In this document: positions 17,037 through 24,579 of the stretch, one piece after another | How the letters are laid out: every line of letters starts with the position of its first letter | Position numbering within the stretch: position 1 is the stretch's first letter | From: Campylobacter sp. CN_NE2 | GTDB lineage: Bacteria > Campylobacterota > Campylobacteria > Campylobacterales > Campylobacteraceae | Direction: 5' to 3' | Assembly: GCF_027797465.1 (NCBI RefSeq) | Contig: NZ_CP115608.1 | Span: 744,001 to 808,000 of the forward strand | DNA length: 64,000 nucleotides | Translations under genes and position numbers: made by a program | The notes under the pieces: generated by a model | What the model saw: only the letters and a program-made list of their open reading frames with translations | Database searches by the model: none | Told to the model about the DNA's origin: nothing

Positions 17037-17162
17037 TTTCTCATTAACAAAAAGAAAATCAATACTTTTTTGATTACAGGTAATATGAAACAATTTCCAA
17101 AAGATGATTTTATACTAACTCCGAGAGATTTTTTAGATAAAACAAACAAATTAAGAATTTGA
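17037..17162 (+). pseudogene. remnant of a PIN-domain (VapC-like) protein, C-terminus
   Basis: An open stretch without a proper start, bounded upstream by TGA at 17034-17036 and ending TGA at 17160-17162. It reads FLINKKKINTFLITGNMKQF then ILTPRDFLDKTN, which resembles the end of PIN_3-type toxins (LITGNxKHFP...ILTPREFL). The same frame upstream is broken by stops at 16995 and 17034, so any larger gene has decayed. A short ORF from ATG 17085 (25 codons) remains but has no ribosome site. Assignment rests on this one motif and is tentative. Confidence 0.35.
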
Positions 17163-17198
17163 ATATTGATGCTTATTATTTTTAAAAATTCCTAGCAC

Positions 17199-17223
17199 CG
17201 TAGGGTGGGCATCCTTGCCCACC
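17199..17223 (+). repeat. CGTAGGGTGGGC hairpin repeat, copy 1
   Basis: CGTAGGGTGGGCATCC followed by TTGCCCACC forms a 7-bp hairpin (GGTGGGC/GCCCACC). An inverted copy with two mismatches lies at 21100-21124. Similar TAGGGTGGGC..GCCCACC words are scattered through many unrelated bacterial genomes. It lies just after the dps stop on the other strand and may help terminate dps. Confidence 0.6.
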
Positions 17224-17237
17224 AAAATTTCTAAAAA

Positions 17238-17678
17238 CTATTTCGCCAAAGTATTTTTTAGCATCCAAACTTCTTTTTCAAGTTTAGCATACTCGCCTTG
17301 TGCGATTGCGACGGTTGTAGCATCGCCTGCTTTTTCGGCTTCGCTTTCAAGTTTTTTAAACTCAGCGATTAGATATTCATCTGCTTTTAACACAGCTTTT
17401 AACACTTCTTCGCCTTTGTAACTTGCTTTGCTTATAGTCGGAGCTTTTGCTAGTTTTGTAAGCTCATCGACCTTTACAACTGCCTTTCCGCCAAGTTGCA
17501 ACGCTCTTTCTGCCATATCATCAAATAAAGTCGCCATATTTTCATAAGCTTTTTCTGTGTAGGCGTGAATTTGATAAAAATCCATACCTTTTACATTCCA
17601 ATGATAATCATGAAATGCAACAAATAACGCATGAGCGTCAGCTTGGAGTTTGTTTAATTGTTCGATAACCTTTTTCAT
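17238..17678 (-). CDS. dps: Dps-family ferritin, DNA-protecting iron storage protein
   Basis: Forms a 12-subunit shell that oxidises and stores iron and protects against peroxide. The 146 residues hold the ferroxidase residues of the family: His in the first helix (FHDYHWNVKG) and the D..E pair in the second (LFDDMAERALQLGG). There is no Lys-rich N-terminal tail, so strong DNA binding is not expected, as in many Campylobacter/Helicobacter Dps (NapA) proteins. A perfect -10 box lies at 17708-17713 and an AAGGAG ribosome site before the ATG. Confidence 0.95.
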   Translation of the reverse strand: MKKVIEQLNKLQADAHALFVAFHDYHWNVKGMDFYQIHAYTEKAYENMATLFDDMAERALQLGGKAVVKVDELTKLAKAPTISKASYKGEEVLKAVLKADEYLIAEFKKLESEAEKAGDATTVAIAQGEYAKLEKEVWMLKNTLAK

Positions 17679-17707
17679 TTTCTTCTCCTTATGAAATAAT
17701 TTATGAA

Positions 17708-17713
17708 ATTATA
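17708..17713 (-). promoter_or_regulatory. -10 box (TATAAT) of dps
   Basis: The minus strand reads TTTGCTATAATTTC 30 bases before the dps ATG, with an exact TATAAT preceded by TGC, an extended -10. Confidence 0.6.
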
Positions 17714-17781
17714 GCAAATGAAACTTAAAAATAAATTATTTTAATTAATAATTTTTATTAATTAGTAAAAATTATAAAAAT

Positions 17782-17809
17782 TTGGCGATTTTTATAATGA
17801 AATCGCCAA
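17782..17809 (-). terminator. intrinsic terminator of the OB-fold gene
   Basis: TTGGCGATTT (17782-17791) pairs perfectly with AAATCGCCAA (17800-17809), loop of eight. On the minus strand, 13 bases after the gene's stop, the stem is followed by ATTTTTATAATTTTT. Confidence 0.75.
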
Positions 17810-17822
17810 GCAGTGATTTTTG

Positions 17823-18206
17823 TTATTTTAATTTAATAATGCGATAAACTTCGATTTCCGTTCGCTCAAACGGGTCATTGTCGATATAGCCTTCGATTTC
17901 GACAAAATCGTTTGGAGTTACGACTAAGCCTTGCCAAATTTTATCATCGATTTCGGCTAAAATTCGACTTTTTCCGTCTGTAAATTCATACTTTTCGTGT
18001 TTTATTTCACGCACGATTTTTCCGCGTAAAACTGCCCTTGTGTCATCTCTTGCATTTAGCGCTTCTTTTACGCTCATAACTGAAATTTTTGCGTTATCGA
18101 CAAAACCGCCTTTTTGAGCGTGGTTTTGTTCTGCACCGGCAAAACCGCCGTTAGCGGCAAATGCCGTAGCACAGGCTAATGCTAAGCTTAAAATTACCTT
18201 TTTCAT
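17823..18206 (-). CDS. periplasmic OB-fold (BOF/YgiW-type) protein
   Basis: 127-residue exported protein with signal peptide KKVILSLALACATAFAANGG and a bacterial OB-fold: TRAVLRGKIVREIKHEKYEFTDGKSRILAEIDDKIWQG...VEIEGYIDNDPFERTEIEVYRI. The pattern is that of YgiW/YdeI stress-associated periplasmic proteins, which are thought to bind small ligands. It has its own -10 box (18236-18241) and terminator (17782-17809), so it is a single-gene unit. Ligand unknown. Confidence 0.85.
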   Translation of the reverse strand: MKKVILSLALACATAFAANGGFAGAEQNHAQKGGFVDNAKISVMSVKEALNARDDTRAVLRGKIVREIKHEKYEFTDGKSRILAEIDDKIWQGLVVTPNDFVEIEGYIDNDPFERTEIEVYRIIKLK

Positions 18207-18235
18207 CTTTTATCCTTTAAGAAAAAATTTGAAAA

Positions 18236-18241
18236 ATTATA
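18236..18241 (-). promoter_or_regulatory. -10 box (TATAAT) of the OB-fold gene
   Basis: The minus strand reads AAACTATAATTTTTC 30 bases before the ATG, followed by an AAAGGAT ribosome site. Confidence 0.55.
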
Positions 18242-18270
18242 GTTTTATTTCATAAAGAAATCGTTAAGTC

Positions 18271-19494
18271 TCAAATTTGCTCTTTTAAAATCAAAGATTT
18301 TAAAATTCTTTTACCAATTTCCACGCCCGGCTGATCGTAAGTATTTACGCCAAACATAATACCAACAGCACTAGTTAAAAGCTCAAAATAATAAAACAAA
18401 TATCCTAAATTTCGCTCATTTAACTCGCTAACTTCGATCAAATCGACACTAATTCCTTCATTTATGAGCGCGTGCATGGTCGCATCACACTGCAAATTTA
18501 TAATCTCGCTCATGCAAATGCCGTTTGCAAAATCCAAATCATCTAAATTTTCAAGGCTTAAATTTGGAACTTTTTTCTCGCTGTTTTGATCTAAAATTTT
18601 TATGAAGGATACTGTTTTATCACGCGTGCCGTCCATTATGAGCTGTAAAAATGAGTGCTGATCCTTACTTCCTACTAGCCCTATCGGCGTTAGCCCAAAA
18701 CGCGTATGACCAAGCTTTTTGCCCAAGCTTTCAGCCCAAAGCTGAACATACCAGTCATTTAGTCCTGCCAAACGATCGCAGTAGCTAAATAAAACATTTA
18801 TTTTGGCGTATTTGTGCGTGGCATAATGATAGGCTTTTTGCAAAAGAGTATCATCTTTTTCATCAAAAAAATCAGCCTTGCACTGGGCGCCGCCTTGCAA
18901 AAGCGCCTTTGCATCTAGACCTAGCGCTACCATAGGCACAAGCCCAATCGCACTTAAAATGCTAAATCTACCGCCGACATTTTTTGGGATATTAAAAACC
19001 TTTGCATTGTTTTGGTTTGCAAATTTTTCGAGTTTTGAGCCGTTATCGGTGATAAAAATGAAATTTTTGCTAATATCGCTTGGTTTGTAAAAATCCAAAA
19101 TCGCCTTAAAGATCGAAATCGTCTCAACCGTCGTGCCCGATTTGGACGAGATTATAAAAATCGTCTTATCAAATTCGATACTTTGTGTGATTGTATCAAA
19201 TCTAAATCCGTCGATATTATCTAAAATTCGAAGCCTTGCTCGCATTTTTTTGGCTCTTAAAGCCCTTAAAATGGCTCTCACGCCCACACTTGAACCGCCG
19301 ATTCCAACTAGCACGATATTATCGTAAATTTTATCTTTGAAAAAATCTTCGGCTTCTTTGATGATTTCATCGCCAAAATTCGGCAAATCATAATACCCGA
19401 TCTCTCCACTCTCACTCTCGCTATTTAAGCGTTTTGCGTAGGATTTTATCTCGCTAAATTCGGCTTTTTTAAAAAAAAGACTATTTTTTACCAT
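18271..19494 (-). CDS. pgi: glucose-6-phosphate isomerase (short form)
   Basis: Interconverts glucose-6-phosphate and fructose-6-phosphate. In Campylobacter, which usually lacks a working upper glycolysis, it serves gluconeogenesis and sugar-nucleotide supply. The 407 residues are shorter than the usual 550, as expected for the epsilonproteobacterial form. Motifs: VGIGGSSVGVRA, ISSKSGTTVET (phosphate loop), NVGGRFSILS and the late QPGVEIGKRI with the catalytic Lys. The start overlaps galU by 14 bases, and the pairing with galU is a conserved Campylobacter arrangement. Confidence 0.93.
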   Translation of the reverse strand: MVKNSLFFKKAEFSEIKSYAKRLNSESESGEIGYYDLPNFGDEIIKEAEDFFKDKIYDNIVLVGIGGSSVGVRAILRALRAKKMRARLRILDNIDGFRFDTITQSIEFDKTIFIISSKSGTTVETISIFKAILDFYKPSDISKNFIFITDNGSKLEKFANQNNAKVFNIPKNVGGRFSILSAIGLVPMVALGLDAKALLQGGAQCKADFFDEKDDTLLQKAYHYATHKYAKINVLFSYCDRLAGLNDWYVQLWAESLGKKLGHTRFGLTPIGLVGSKDQHSFLQLIMDGTRDKTVSFIKILDQNSEKKVPNLSLENLDDLDFANGICMSEIINLQCDATMHALINEGISVDLIEVSELNERNLGYLFYYFELLTSAVGIMFGVNTYDQPGVEIGKRILKSLILKEQI

Positions 19495-20314
19495 TTTTCA
19501 TCATCTCGTAAAAATATTTTGTCGCTTCGACATAACCATCAACAGAACCACAATCAAAGCGTTTGCCTTTAAATTTATACGCGATTACAACGCCGTTTTT
19601 GGCTTGATTTAAAAGCGCGTCAGTGATTTGAATTTCGCCGTTTTTACCGGGCGCGGTATGCTCTAAAATCTCAAAAATATCAGGCGTTAGGATATAGCGA
19701 CCGATGATTGCCAAATTTGATGGAGCCTCGTCAGGTGCGGGTTTTTCGACCATATCGCTAACCATCATCAAGTCATCTTCTATAAATTTGCCACTAACTA
19801 CGCCGTAGCTTGAAACTTGGTTAGGTTCGACTTCCATAACGGCAACAACCGAACAGCGATATTTTTCATAAACTTTCACCATTTGCGCTAAAACGCCCTC
19901 GCCGTTTTCATTTACGCATAAATCATCAGCCAAAACCACGCCAAACGGCTCATCTCTGACAAGCGTTCTGCCTGTATAAATGGCATGACCTAGACCTTTC
20001 ATCTGGCGTTGCCTAGTAAAAGAAAATGTGCAAGTATTCATCAAATCTCTAATTTCTTGCAACAAATACTCTTTTGAAGAGCCAGAAATTTGGTGTTCTA
20101 ACTCATAGCTAATATCAAAATAATCTTCCAATGCCCTTTTTCCGCGACCACTGACAAACGCCATATTTGTCATACCGGCCTCTAAGGCTTCATCAACGCC
20201 ATAGTGAATCAAAGGCTTCGTTAAAATCGGCAACATCTCTTTTGGCAAAGATTTTGTCGCAGGTAAAAATCTCGTGCCATAACCGGCAGCAGGAAAAAGA
20301 CAAGTTTGTATCAT
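19481..20314 (-). CDS. galU: UTP-glucose-1-phosphate uridylyltransferase
   Basis: Makes UDP-glucose for LOS, glycan and capsule synthesis. The 277 residues open with the nucleotidyltransferase signature AAGYGTRFLPATKSLPKEMLPI, followed by GLGHAIYTGR, VVLADDL and a late EIQITDALL...KGKRFDCGSVDGYVEAT. It is the first gene of a two-gene unit with pgi (14-base overlap). All active-site motifs are present. Confidence 0.95.
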   Translation of the reverse strand: MIQTCLFPAAGYGTRFLPATKSLPKEMLPILTKPLIHYGVDEALEAGMTNMAFVSGRGKRALEDYFDISYELEHQISGSSKEYLLQEIRDLMNTCTFSFTRQRQMKGLGHAIYTGRTLVRDEPFGVVLADDLCVNENGEGVLAQMVKVYEKYRCSVVAVMEVEPNQVSSYGVVSGKFIEDDLMMVSDMVEKPAPDEAPSNLAIIGRYILTPDIFEILEHTAPGKNGEIQITDALLNQAKNGVVIAYKFKGKRFDCGSVDGYVEATKYFYEMMKNGKK

Positions 20315-20381
20315 TTTAAATCCTTAAATTTAATCAAAATTTTTGTATTATATCAAAAAAATATTTTGCAAAAGGTAAAAA

Positions 20382-20984
20382 GTGCAACAAATAACGCAAA
20401 TTTTTGAGATTTCAAATGAAGTAAAAAAATCCAAATTTATCGCATTTTTAACGCCATTTAGCGAATTTGACGCACTTTTATCGCACTTAAAAAACGAGCA
20501 CCCAAAAGCAGCGCATATCGTTTGGGCATATCGAATTTTAAACGAATTTAATCAAATAGTGGAAAATCAATCAGACGACGGCGAACCAAAAGGCACAAGC
20601 GGAACGCCTTGTTTAAATGCTTTGCGTGGGGCTGAGCTTATAAATACGGCAGTTTTAGTCGTGCGGTATTTTGGCGGGATAAAGCTAGGCACAGGCGGAC
20701 TTGTAAGAGCGTATGCTTCAAGCGTGAATTTAGCGATAAATTCGGCAACACTTACGCCTTTTGAATTTAAAAAATCTTGCGAATTTTTTGTGCCGTTTAG
20801 TTTGATTTCAAAATTTGAACACTTTTTTTCAAAACAAAATTTAAAATTTAATGCCGAATTTAACGAGCTTGGCGCAAATTTCAAAGGCGAAATAACACAA
20901 AATGAATTTGAAAATTTAAACAAATTTATCCAAAATTTGCAAAACGAAAGTATTAAATTTAACGAAATTCCGAATTTTAGCTAA
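20382..20984 (+). CDS. yigZ: YigZ/IMPACT family protein
   Basis: 200-residue member of UPF0029 (YigZ/IMPACT). The signature region is complete: HPKAAHIVWAYRI, QSDDGEPKGTSGTPCLNAL and VVRYFGGIKLGTGGLVRAY. The C-terminal part resembles the RNA-binding domain found in YigZ. Translation starts at a GTG (20382) behind an AAAGGT ribosome site; there is no earlier ATG. The biochemical role is uncertain; family members relate to translation-linked regulation. Confidence 0.88.
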   Translation: MQQITQIFEISNEVKKSKFIAFLTPFSEFDALLSHLKNEHPKAAHIVWAYRILNEFNQIVENQSDDGEPKGTSGTPCLNALRGAELINTAVLVVRYFGGIKLGTGGLVRAYASSVNLAINSATLTPFEFKKSCEFFVPFSLISKFEHFFSKQNLKFNAEFNELGANFKGEITQNEFENLNKFIQNLQNESIKFNEIPNFS

Positions 20985-21027
20985 ATTTTATTTTTTAGAA
21001 TTTGTTTGTAAATTTTTGGCTCACAGA

Positions 21028-21222
21028 TTACCATAACGAATTTATTCTCTTGCAACAACAAACATAATAGGGCGATAAAAAGAAATTTACATTATTTTCG
21101 GTGAGCAAGAATGCCCACCCTACGAAGCTAGTTTCATCAATATGTGCTTGAATATTGATAGGCGTAACACCATCTTTTTCAAAAATCGGTTTTGAACCGA
21201 CAAAACTATTTTCTATACTCAT
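21028..21222 (-). CDS. small hypothetical protein, C-terminus supplied by a repeat
   Basis: 64 residues, no family recognised. It starts at an ATG one base after the stop of the upstream membrane-protein gene, with AGGAG inside that gene's end, so translation looks coupled. The first 35 residues (SIENSFVGSKPIFEKDGVTP...HIDETSFVG) look like real protein. The rest is read through the TAGGGTGGGC repeat (21100-21124) and AT-rich DNA and is hydrophobic and Cys-rich (YYVCCCKR). I infer a gene truncated by repeat insertion. Confidence 0.45.
   Translation of the reverse strand: MSIENSFVGSKPIFEKDGVTPINIQAHIDETSFVGWAFLLTENNVNFFLSPYYVCCCKRINSLW
21100..21124 (-). repeat. CGTAGGGTGGGC hairpin repeat, copy 2 (inverted)
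   Basis: Reverse complement of the 17199-17223 word with two substitutions. It lies inside the small ORF 21028-21222 and changes its reading. The two inverted copies bracket dps, the OB-fold gene, pgi, galU and yigZ (3.9 kb). Confidence 0.6.
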
Positions 21223-21223
21223 A

Positions 21224-21661
21224 TTATCTCCTAAAATTAGATTTTTTCAAAGTAAAATAAAAAACGCTCAGTGCGTATAAATTTGGAATTAAAGAAAAAA
21301 TAAGTCTTTTTAAAGCAGTATCTAACATTGATGAAAAATATACCAAAAAAAACATAAATATCATAGGAAGCACGAATAAATATGCTGAAATTTTTTTGAT
21401 ACAATACATAAAATTATCAAATTTAGCATTATCTATGATATTGTAAATAATTAAATTTAAAATAAAAAAGAACAAAAATAAATAAACAAATGTAAAAATT
21501 ATTTTTGCACCAGTTATAATGGCTTCGCCTTTATTATCCACGAGTAAATCTTTGCTTGTAGTAAGCAAATTTAACTCAAAAGTAATAAAAAATAAATAAT
21601 AAAGGGATAATGCTAAAATTACCATATAAAAAGCATTGGCAAAAGATTTAAAAAAAATCAT
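21224..21661 (-). CDS. hypothetical four-helix membrane protein
   Basis: 145 residues, no recognised family. Four hydrophobic segments (about 10-28, 48-70, 86-108 and 115-135) and a basic end (KKSNFRR) suggest an inner-membrane protein. I place the start at ATG 21659-21661 (IFFKSFANAF) because of the AAAAGGAAAAAA ribosome site; an in-frame TTG 54 bases earlier has no ribosome site and reads through a hairpin repeat. It is coupled to the small ORF after it. Low GC suggests an accessory pair between yigZ and the thiamine operon. Confidence 0.6.
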   Translation of the reverse strand: MIFFKSFANAFYMVILALSLYYLFFITFELNLLTTSKDLLVDNKGEAIITGAKIIFTFVYLFLFFFILNLIIYNIIDNAKFDNFMYCIKKISAYLFVLPMIFMFFLVYFSSMLDTALKRLIFSLIPNLYALSVFYFTLKKSNFRR

Positions 21662-21686
21662 TTTTTTCCTTTTAAAAAATTTCCCT

Positions 21687-21733
21687 GCAAATTCAAATTC
21701 GGGTCGTATCGCCAAAGACGATACGAAAAATTT
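21687..21733 (+). repeat. GGTCGTATC..GATACGA hairpin repeat, copy 1
   Basis: GCAAATTCAAATTC, then GGTCGTATCG (stem 21704-21711) paired with CGATACGA (21719-21726). The leading word and stem match the minus strand at 56305-56354 and, in shorter form, 57291-57330. The loops differ in length and sequence. Confidence 0.55.
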
Positions 21734-21788
21734 TTCAATTTACAAATTTAGCTATATTAAAATTTAAAAAAACGAAAGCAGTCTTGGT

Positions 21789-22394
21789 TTAATCCAAAAA
21801 ATTTAAAACAAATTCTTTTACGTTTTCGCATGTCATAGCAGAGCTCATTATGGCGATATTATCGGCTCCACTTTCAATCGCAAAGTGGAAATTACTAGAA
21901 TTTATCCCGCCAAGGGCATAAATTTCGCCACCCCAAAATTCACGCACATTGCGAATCAAATCTAGCCCCTTTGGCTCTAAATTTGCTTTGCAATCTGTCG
22001 GAAAAATATGGCTTAAACAAAGTGCGTTTGCGCCCAAATTTAGGGCAAACCTAGCTTCATCTGTGCTGTGAGCCGAAACTACGATTTTTTCAAATTTACT
22101 TAAATTTTGATTAGAATTTTGCCTGAAATTTTGCAACACGCCCAAAGGAAGCCAGATAAATTTATGCTCCAAATCAAAGGCTAAATCCAAAAAATTATGC
22201 AAAAAAAGGCGAACGCCAAAGCGTTCGCAAATTTGCAAAACTTCGCAAAAAAGCGCGCAGTATTCGCTCACGCTCAAATTTTTCTCACGCAAGATTATTT
22301 CGCTAATCCCGGCTTCGCAAAGGCGTGAAATTTTCTCTTTCAACGCTTCTTTTCCGCCACAAAGCTCTAAATTTGAAATCGCCGTGATTTTCAC
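21789..22394 (-). CDS. tenI: ThiE/TenI-family protein (probable thiazole tautomerase)
   Basis: 201-residue TIM barrel related to thiamine phosphate synthase. Segments such as GISEIILREKNLS, VVSAHSTDEARFA, ANALCLSHIFPTDCK and YALGGINSSNFHFAIESGADNIAIMSS follow the ThiE/TenI pattern. A second, more canonical ThiE is present at 49539-50153. Because this copy ends the thiS-thiF-thiG-thiH run and lacks the usual QLRxK diphosphate loop (LREKN instead), I favour the TenI role: aromatising the thiazole product of ThiG. Its exact activity is an inference. Confidence 0.7.
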   Translation of the reverse strand: MKITAISNLELCGGKEALKEKISRLCEAGISEIILREKNLSVSEYCALFCEVLQICERFGVRLFLHNFLDLAFDLEHKFIWLPLGVLQNFRQNSNQNLSKFEKIVVSAHSTDEARFALNLGANALCLSHIFPTDCKANLEPKGLDLIRNVREFWGGEIYALGGINSSNFHFAIESGADNIAIMSSAMTCENVKEFVLNFLD

Positions 22395-22418
22395 TTTTTT
22401 GCTCCAAATTTCGCAAAT

Positions 22419-23564
22419 TTACAGATAAATATACTCGCTCATCAGTGGCGCTAACCCCGCACCCCTAATCGCAGCACAAACCTCAGCCACGCTTCGTCCG
22501 TCATCTATCTCAAACTGCTCGTCGCCCTTTTTTTGGCTGTGTCCGCCGATACCGACACTAACTCCTGCTGAAATTTTATTTGTGGCGATTTTAATCGCTT
22601 CATCTCTAAAACCAGCCCTTTCGCGCGTCGAAATCGTAATATTCGCACTAGGAATTAGTAGGCGATACGCCGTAATCACCTGCAAAAGCTCCTTTTCATG
22701 GACATCTCGCGGGTTGATTTTATTATTATTTATTATCGGTCGAAGTCTTGGCACCGAAAAGGCGATTTCGGCGTGCGGGTATTTTTGTTGCAACAAATAC
22801 GCGTGCGCGCCCGTAGCAAAGGCGTCCTTGCGAAAATCATCAAGCCCCAAAAGTGCCGCAAAGCCCACTCCGCGCATACCGCCCATTATCGCCCTTTCTT
22901 GGGCATTGAAACGATACGGGAAAATTCGCTTATTGCCTTCTAAATGCAGTTTTGCGTATTTTTCTGTGTTGTATGTCTCTTGAAAAACGGTTACAAAATC
23001 CACGCCTGAGTTATGCAGGGTAGCGTATTCGTCCGAATTTAACGGATAAATTTCCACGCCTACGACCTTGAAATATTTTTTGGCGATTTCACACGCATGA
23101 GCGATATAGCTCACATCGCTATCAACCCTGCTCTCGCCTGTTAGCACCAAAAGCTCTTCAAGTCCGCTCTTTTTTATCGCTTCGTATTCGGCTATTAGCT
23201 CATCATCGCTAAGCTTGGCTCTTTTAATTTGATTTTTTTTGCTAAATCCGCAATACACGCAGTTATTATCGCAATAATTTGAAATGTAAATCGGCGTAAA
23301 AAGCGAGATATTATTGCCAAATTTCGCCCTTGTTTCACTCATACTAGCCCTTGCTAACTCTTCTAAAAATTTCGCCCCGACTACACTTAAAAGTGCGCCA
23401 AAATCGTCTAAATTTCTATTTTTTTTCTCTATCGCCCTTAAAACATCGGCTTCATTATAAGCGTTTGGGTCGTAATTTTGCCTTAAATTTAGCACTTTTT
23501 GCATTAAGCCATCATCGATTTCTTGCATGTGCGCTAGGTATTTCATGTGGTCTATTTTTTCCAT
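22419..23564 (-). CDS. thiH: 2-iminoacetate synthase (radical SAM, tyrosine lyase)
   Basis: Splits tyrosine to dehydroglycine (2-iminoacetate) for the thiazole ring of thiamine, the anaerobic route. The 381 residues contain the radical-SAM cluster motif CDNNCVYCGF (CxxxCxxC) at about 100-112, GESRVDSDVSYI and the C-terminal BATS-type region (TISTRERAGFRDE, GVSVGIGGHS). One base separates it from thiG. Use of ThiH instead of the oxidase ThiO suits an anaerobic or microaerobic organism. Confidence 0.95.
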   Translation of the reverse strand: MEKIDHMKYLAHMQEIDDGLMQKVLNLRQNYDPNAYNEADVLRAIEKKNRNLDDFGALLSVVGAKFLEELARASMSETRAKFGNNISLFTPIYISNYCDNNCVYCGFSKKNQIKRAKLSDDELIAEYEAIKKSGLEELLVLTGESRVDSDVSYIAHACEIAKKYFKVVGVEIYPLNSDEYATLHNSGVDFVTVFQETYNTEKYAKLHLEGNKRIFPYRFNAQERAIMGGMRGVGFAALLGLDDFRKDAFATGAHAYLLQQKYPHAEIAFSVPRLRPIINNNKINPRDVHEKELLQVITAYRLLIPSANITISTRERAGFRDEAIKIATNKISAGVSVGIGGHSQKKGDEQFEIDDGRSVAEVCAAIRGAGLAPLMSEYIYL

Positions 23565-23565
23565 T

Positions 23566-24327
23566 TTAGTCCCTTAAAAAGCCTGTTAGTGGCGAACTTG
23601 CCGCGGCAGTATTTCGCACGGCGCCAAATTTGGCATTATAGGCGTCTCGCCCTGCATTTATCGCATTTGCAAAGGCTTTTGCCATTTGGACTAAATCGCT
23701 AGAAGTGGCGATTGCGGTATTTACCATGACAGCCGCACACCCCATTTCCATGGCTTCACACGCTTGGCTTGGACGCCCTATTCCCGCATCGACGATGATC
23801 GGCAAATCCACTTCGCCGACTAAAATTTCAATCATATCTCTCATCATAAGCCCACGATTTGAGCCAATGGGCGCACCAAGCGGCATCACAGCGGCTGCTC
23901 CTGCGTTTTTTAGGCTACGAGCCACATTTAAATCAGCGTGCATATACGGAAGCACGATAAATCCGTCATTTGCTAAAATTTCGGTCGCTTTAATGGTTTC
24001 GTAATTATCGGGGAATAAAAATTTGCTATCTGTGATAATCTCGATTTTGACGAAGTCCCCACAGCCTAGCTCCCTTGCTAGTTTTGCGATACGCACGGCT
24101 TCTTCTGCGTTTCTGGCGCCACTTGTATTTGGCAAAAGCGTAACGCTTTTTGGTATGAAATTTAAAATATTTCTGTCTTTGCTCTCGCTTACCCTGCGAA
24201 GTGCGAGTGTTACAATCTCACACCCAGCGTTATGGACACAGGCTTCTATCATTTCGTGGTCGAATTTGCCAGAACCCATTATGAAGCGAGATGAAAATTC
24301 CTTACCACCCAAAACTAATTTATCCAT
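23566..24327 (-). CDS. thiG: thiazole synthase
   Basis: Builds the thiazole phosphate from deoxyxylulose-5-phosphate, ThiS-thiocarboxylate and dehydroglycine. The 253-residue TIM barrel has [12 protein letters not shown], the catalytic Lys region ([17 protein letters not shown]), [11 protein letters not shown] and [17 protein letters not shown]. An AAGGAAATTTC site precedes ATG. It is followed directly by thiH. A 248-base gap holding the structured repeat separates it from the upstream thiF, which is unusual in this otherwise gapless operon. Confidence 0.96.
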   Translation of the reverse strand: MDKLVLGGKEFSSRFIMGSGKFDHEMIEACVHNAGCEIVTLALRRVSESKDRNILNFIPKSVTLLPNTSGARNAEEAVRIAKLARELGCGDFVKIEIITDSKFLFPDNYETIKATEILANDGFIVLPYMHADLNVARSLKNAGAAAVMPLGAPIGSNRGLMMRDMIEILVGEVDLPIIVDAGIGRPSQACEAMEMGCAAVMVNTAIATSSDLVQMAKAFANAINAGRDAYNAKFGAVRNTAAASSPLTGFLRD

Positions 24328-24464
24328 TTGAAATTTCCTTTTGATTTTTTAAATTTTAAGTGAAATTATACATTTTAAATCTGAATTCATTGTAAGATTT
24401 CAAGCAAAAACCAAAAACTAACGAAATATAGCCATAAAATTAGGCTAGTTTCAACGCAAATTTG

Positions 24465-24579
24465 AATAACAAATGCCGACGATTTGTGGGGCTTACGAGT
24501 TTTTACAAGTGAGATAAGGCTGTATGCCTATCGAACGAAGTAAAAACGAAGTATCGCCACAAAGCTAGGCTCAGCTCAA
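24465..24579. repeat. 115-base structured element, copy 2
   Basis: Same length and end sequences as copy 1 (9388-9502). Pairings: GCC with GGC (24475-24477, 24568-24570), TTTGTGG with CCACAAA (24483-24489, 24557-24563), GTTTTTAC with GTAAAAAC (24499-24506, 24540-24547), GATAAGGC with GCCTATC (24513-24520, 24526-24532, one bulged A), loop TGTAT. Its right end contains the thiF stop codon (24576-24578). TCAACGCAAA occurs on both sides (about 24451 and 24576), which might be a target duplication. Confidence 0.7.

Noticed and set aside
21659-21715. Longer N-terminus of the four-helix membrane protein
   Set aside because: It would start at TTG inside a hairpin repeat; the ATG at 21661 has a good ribosome site.
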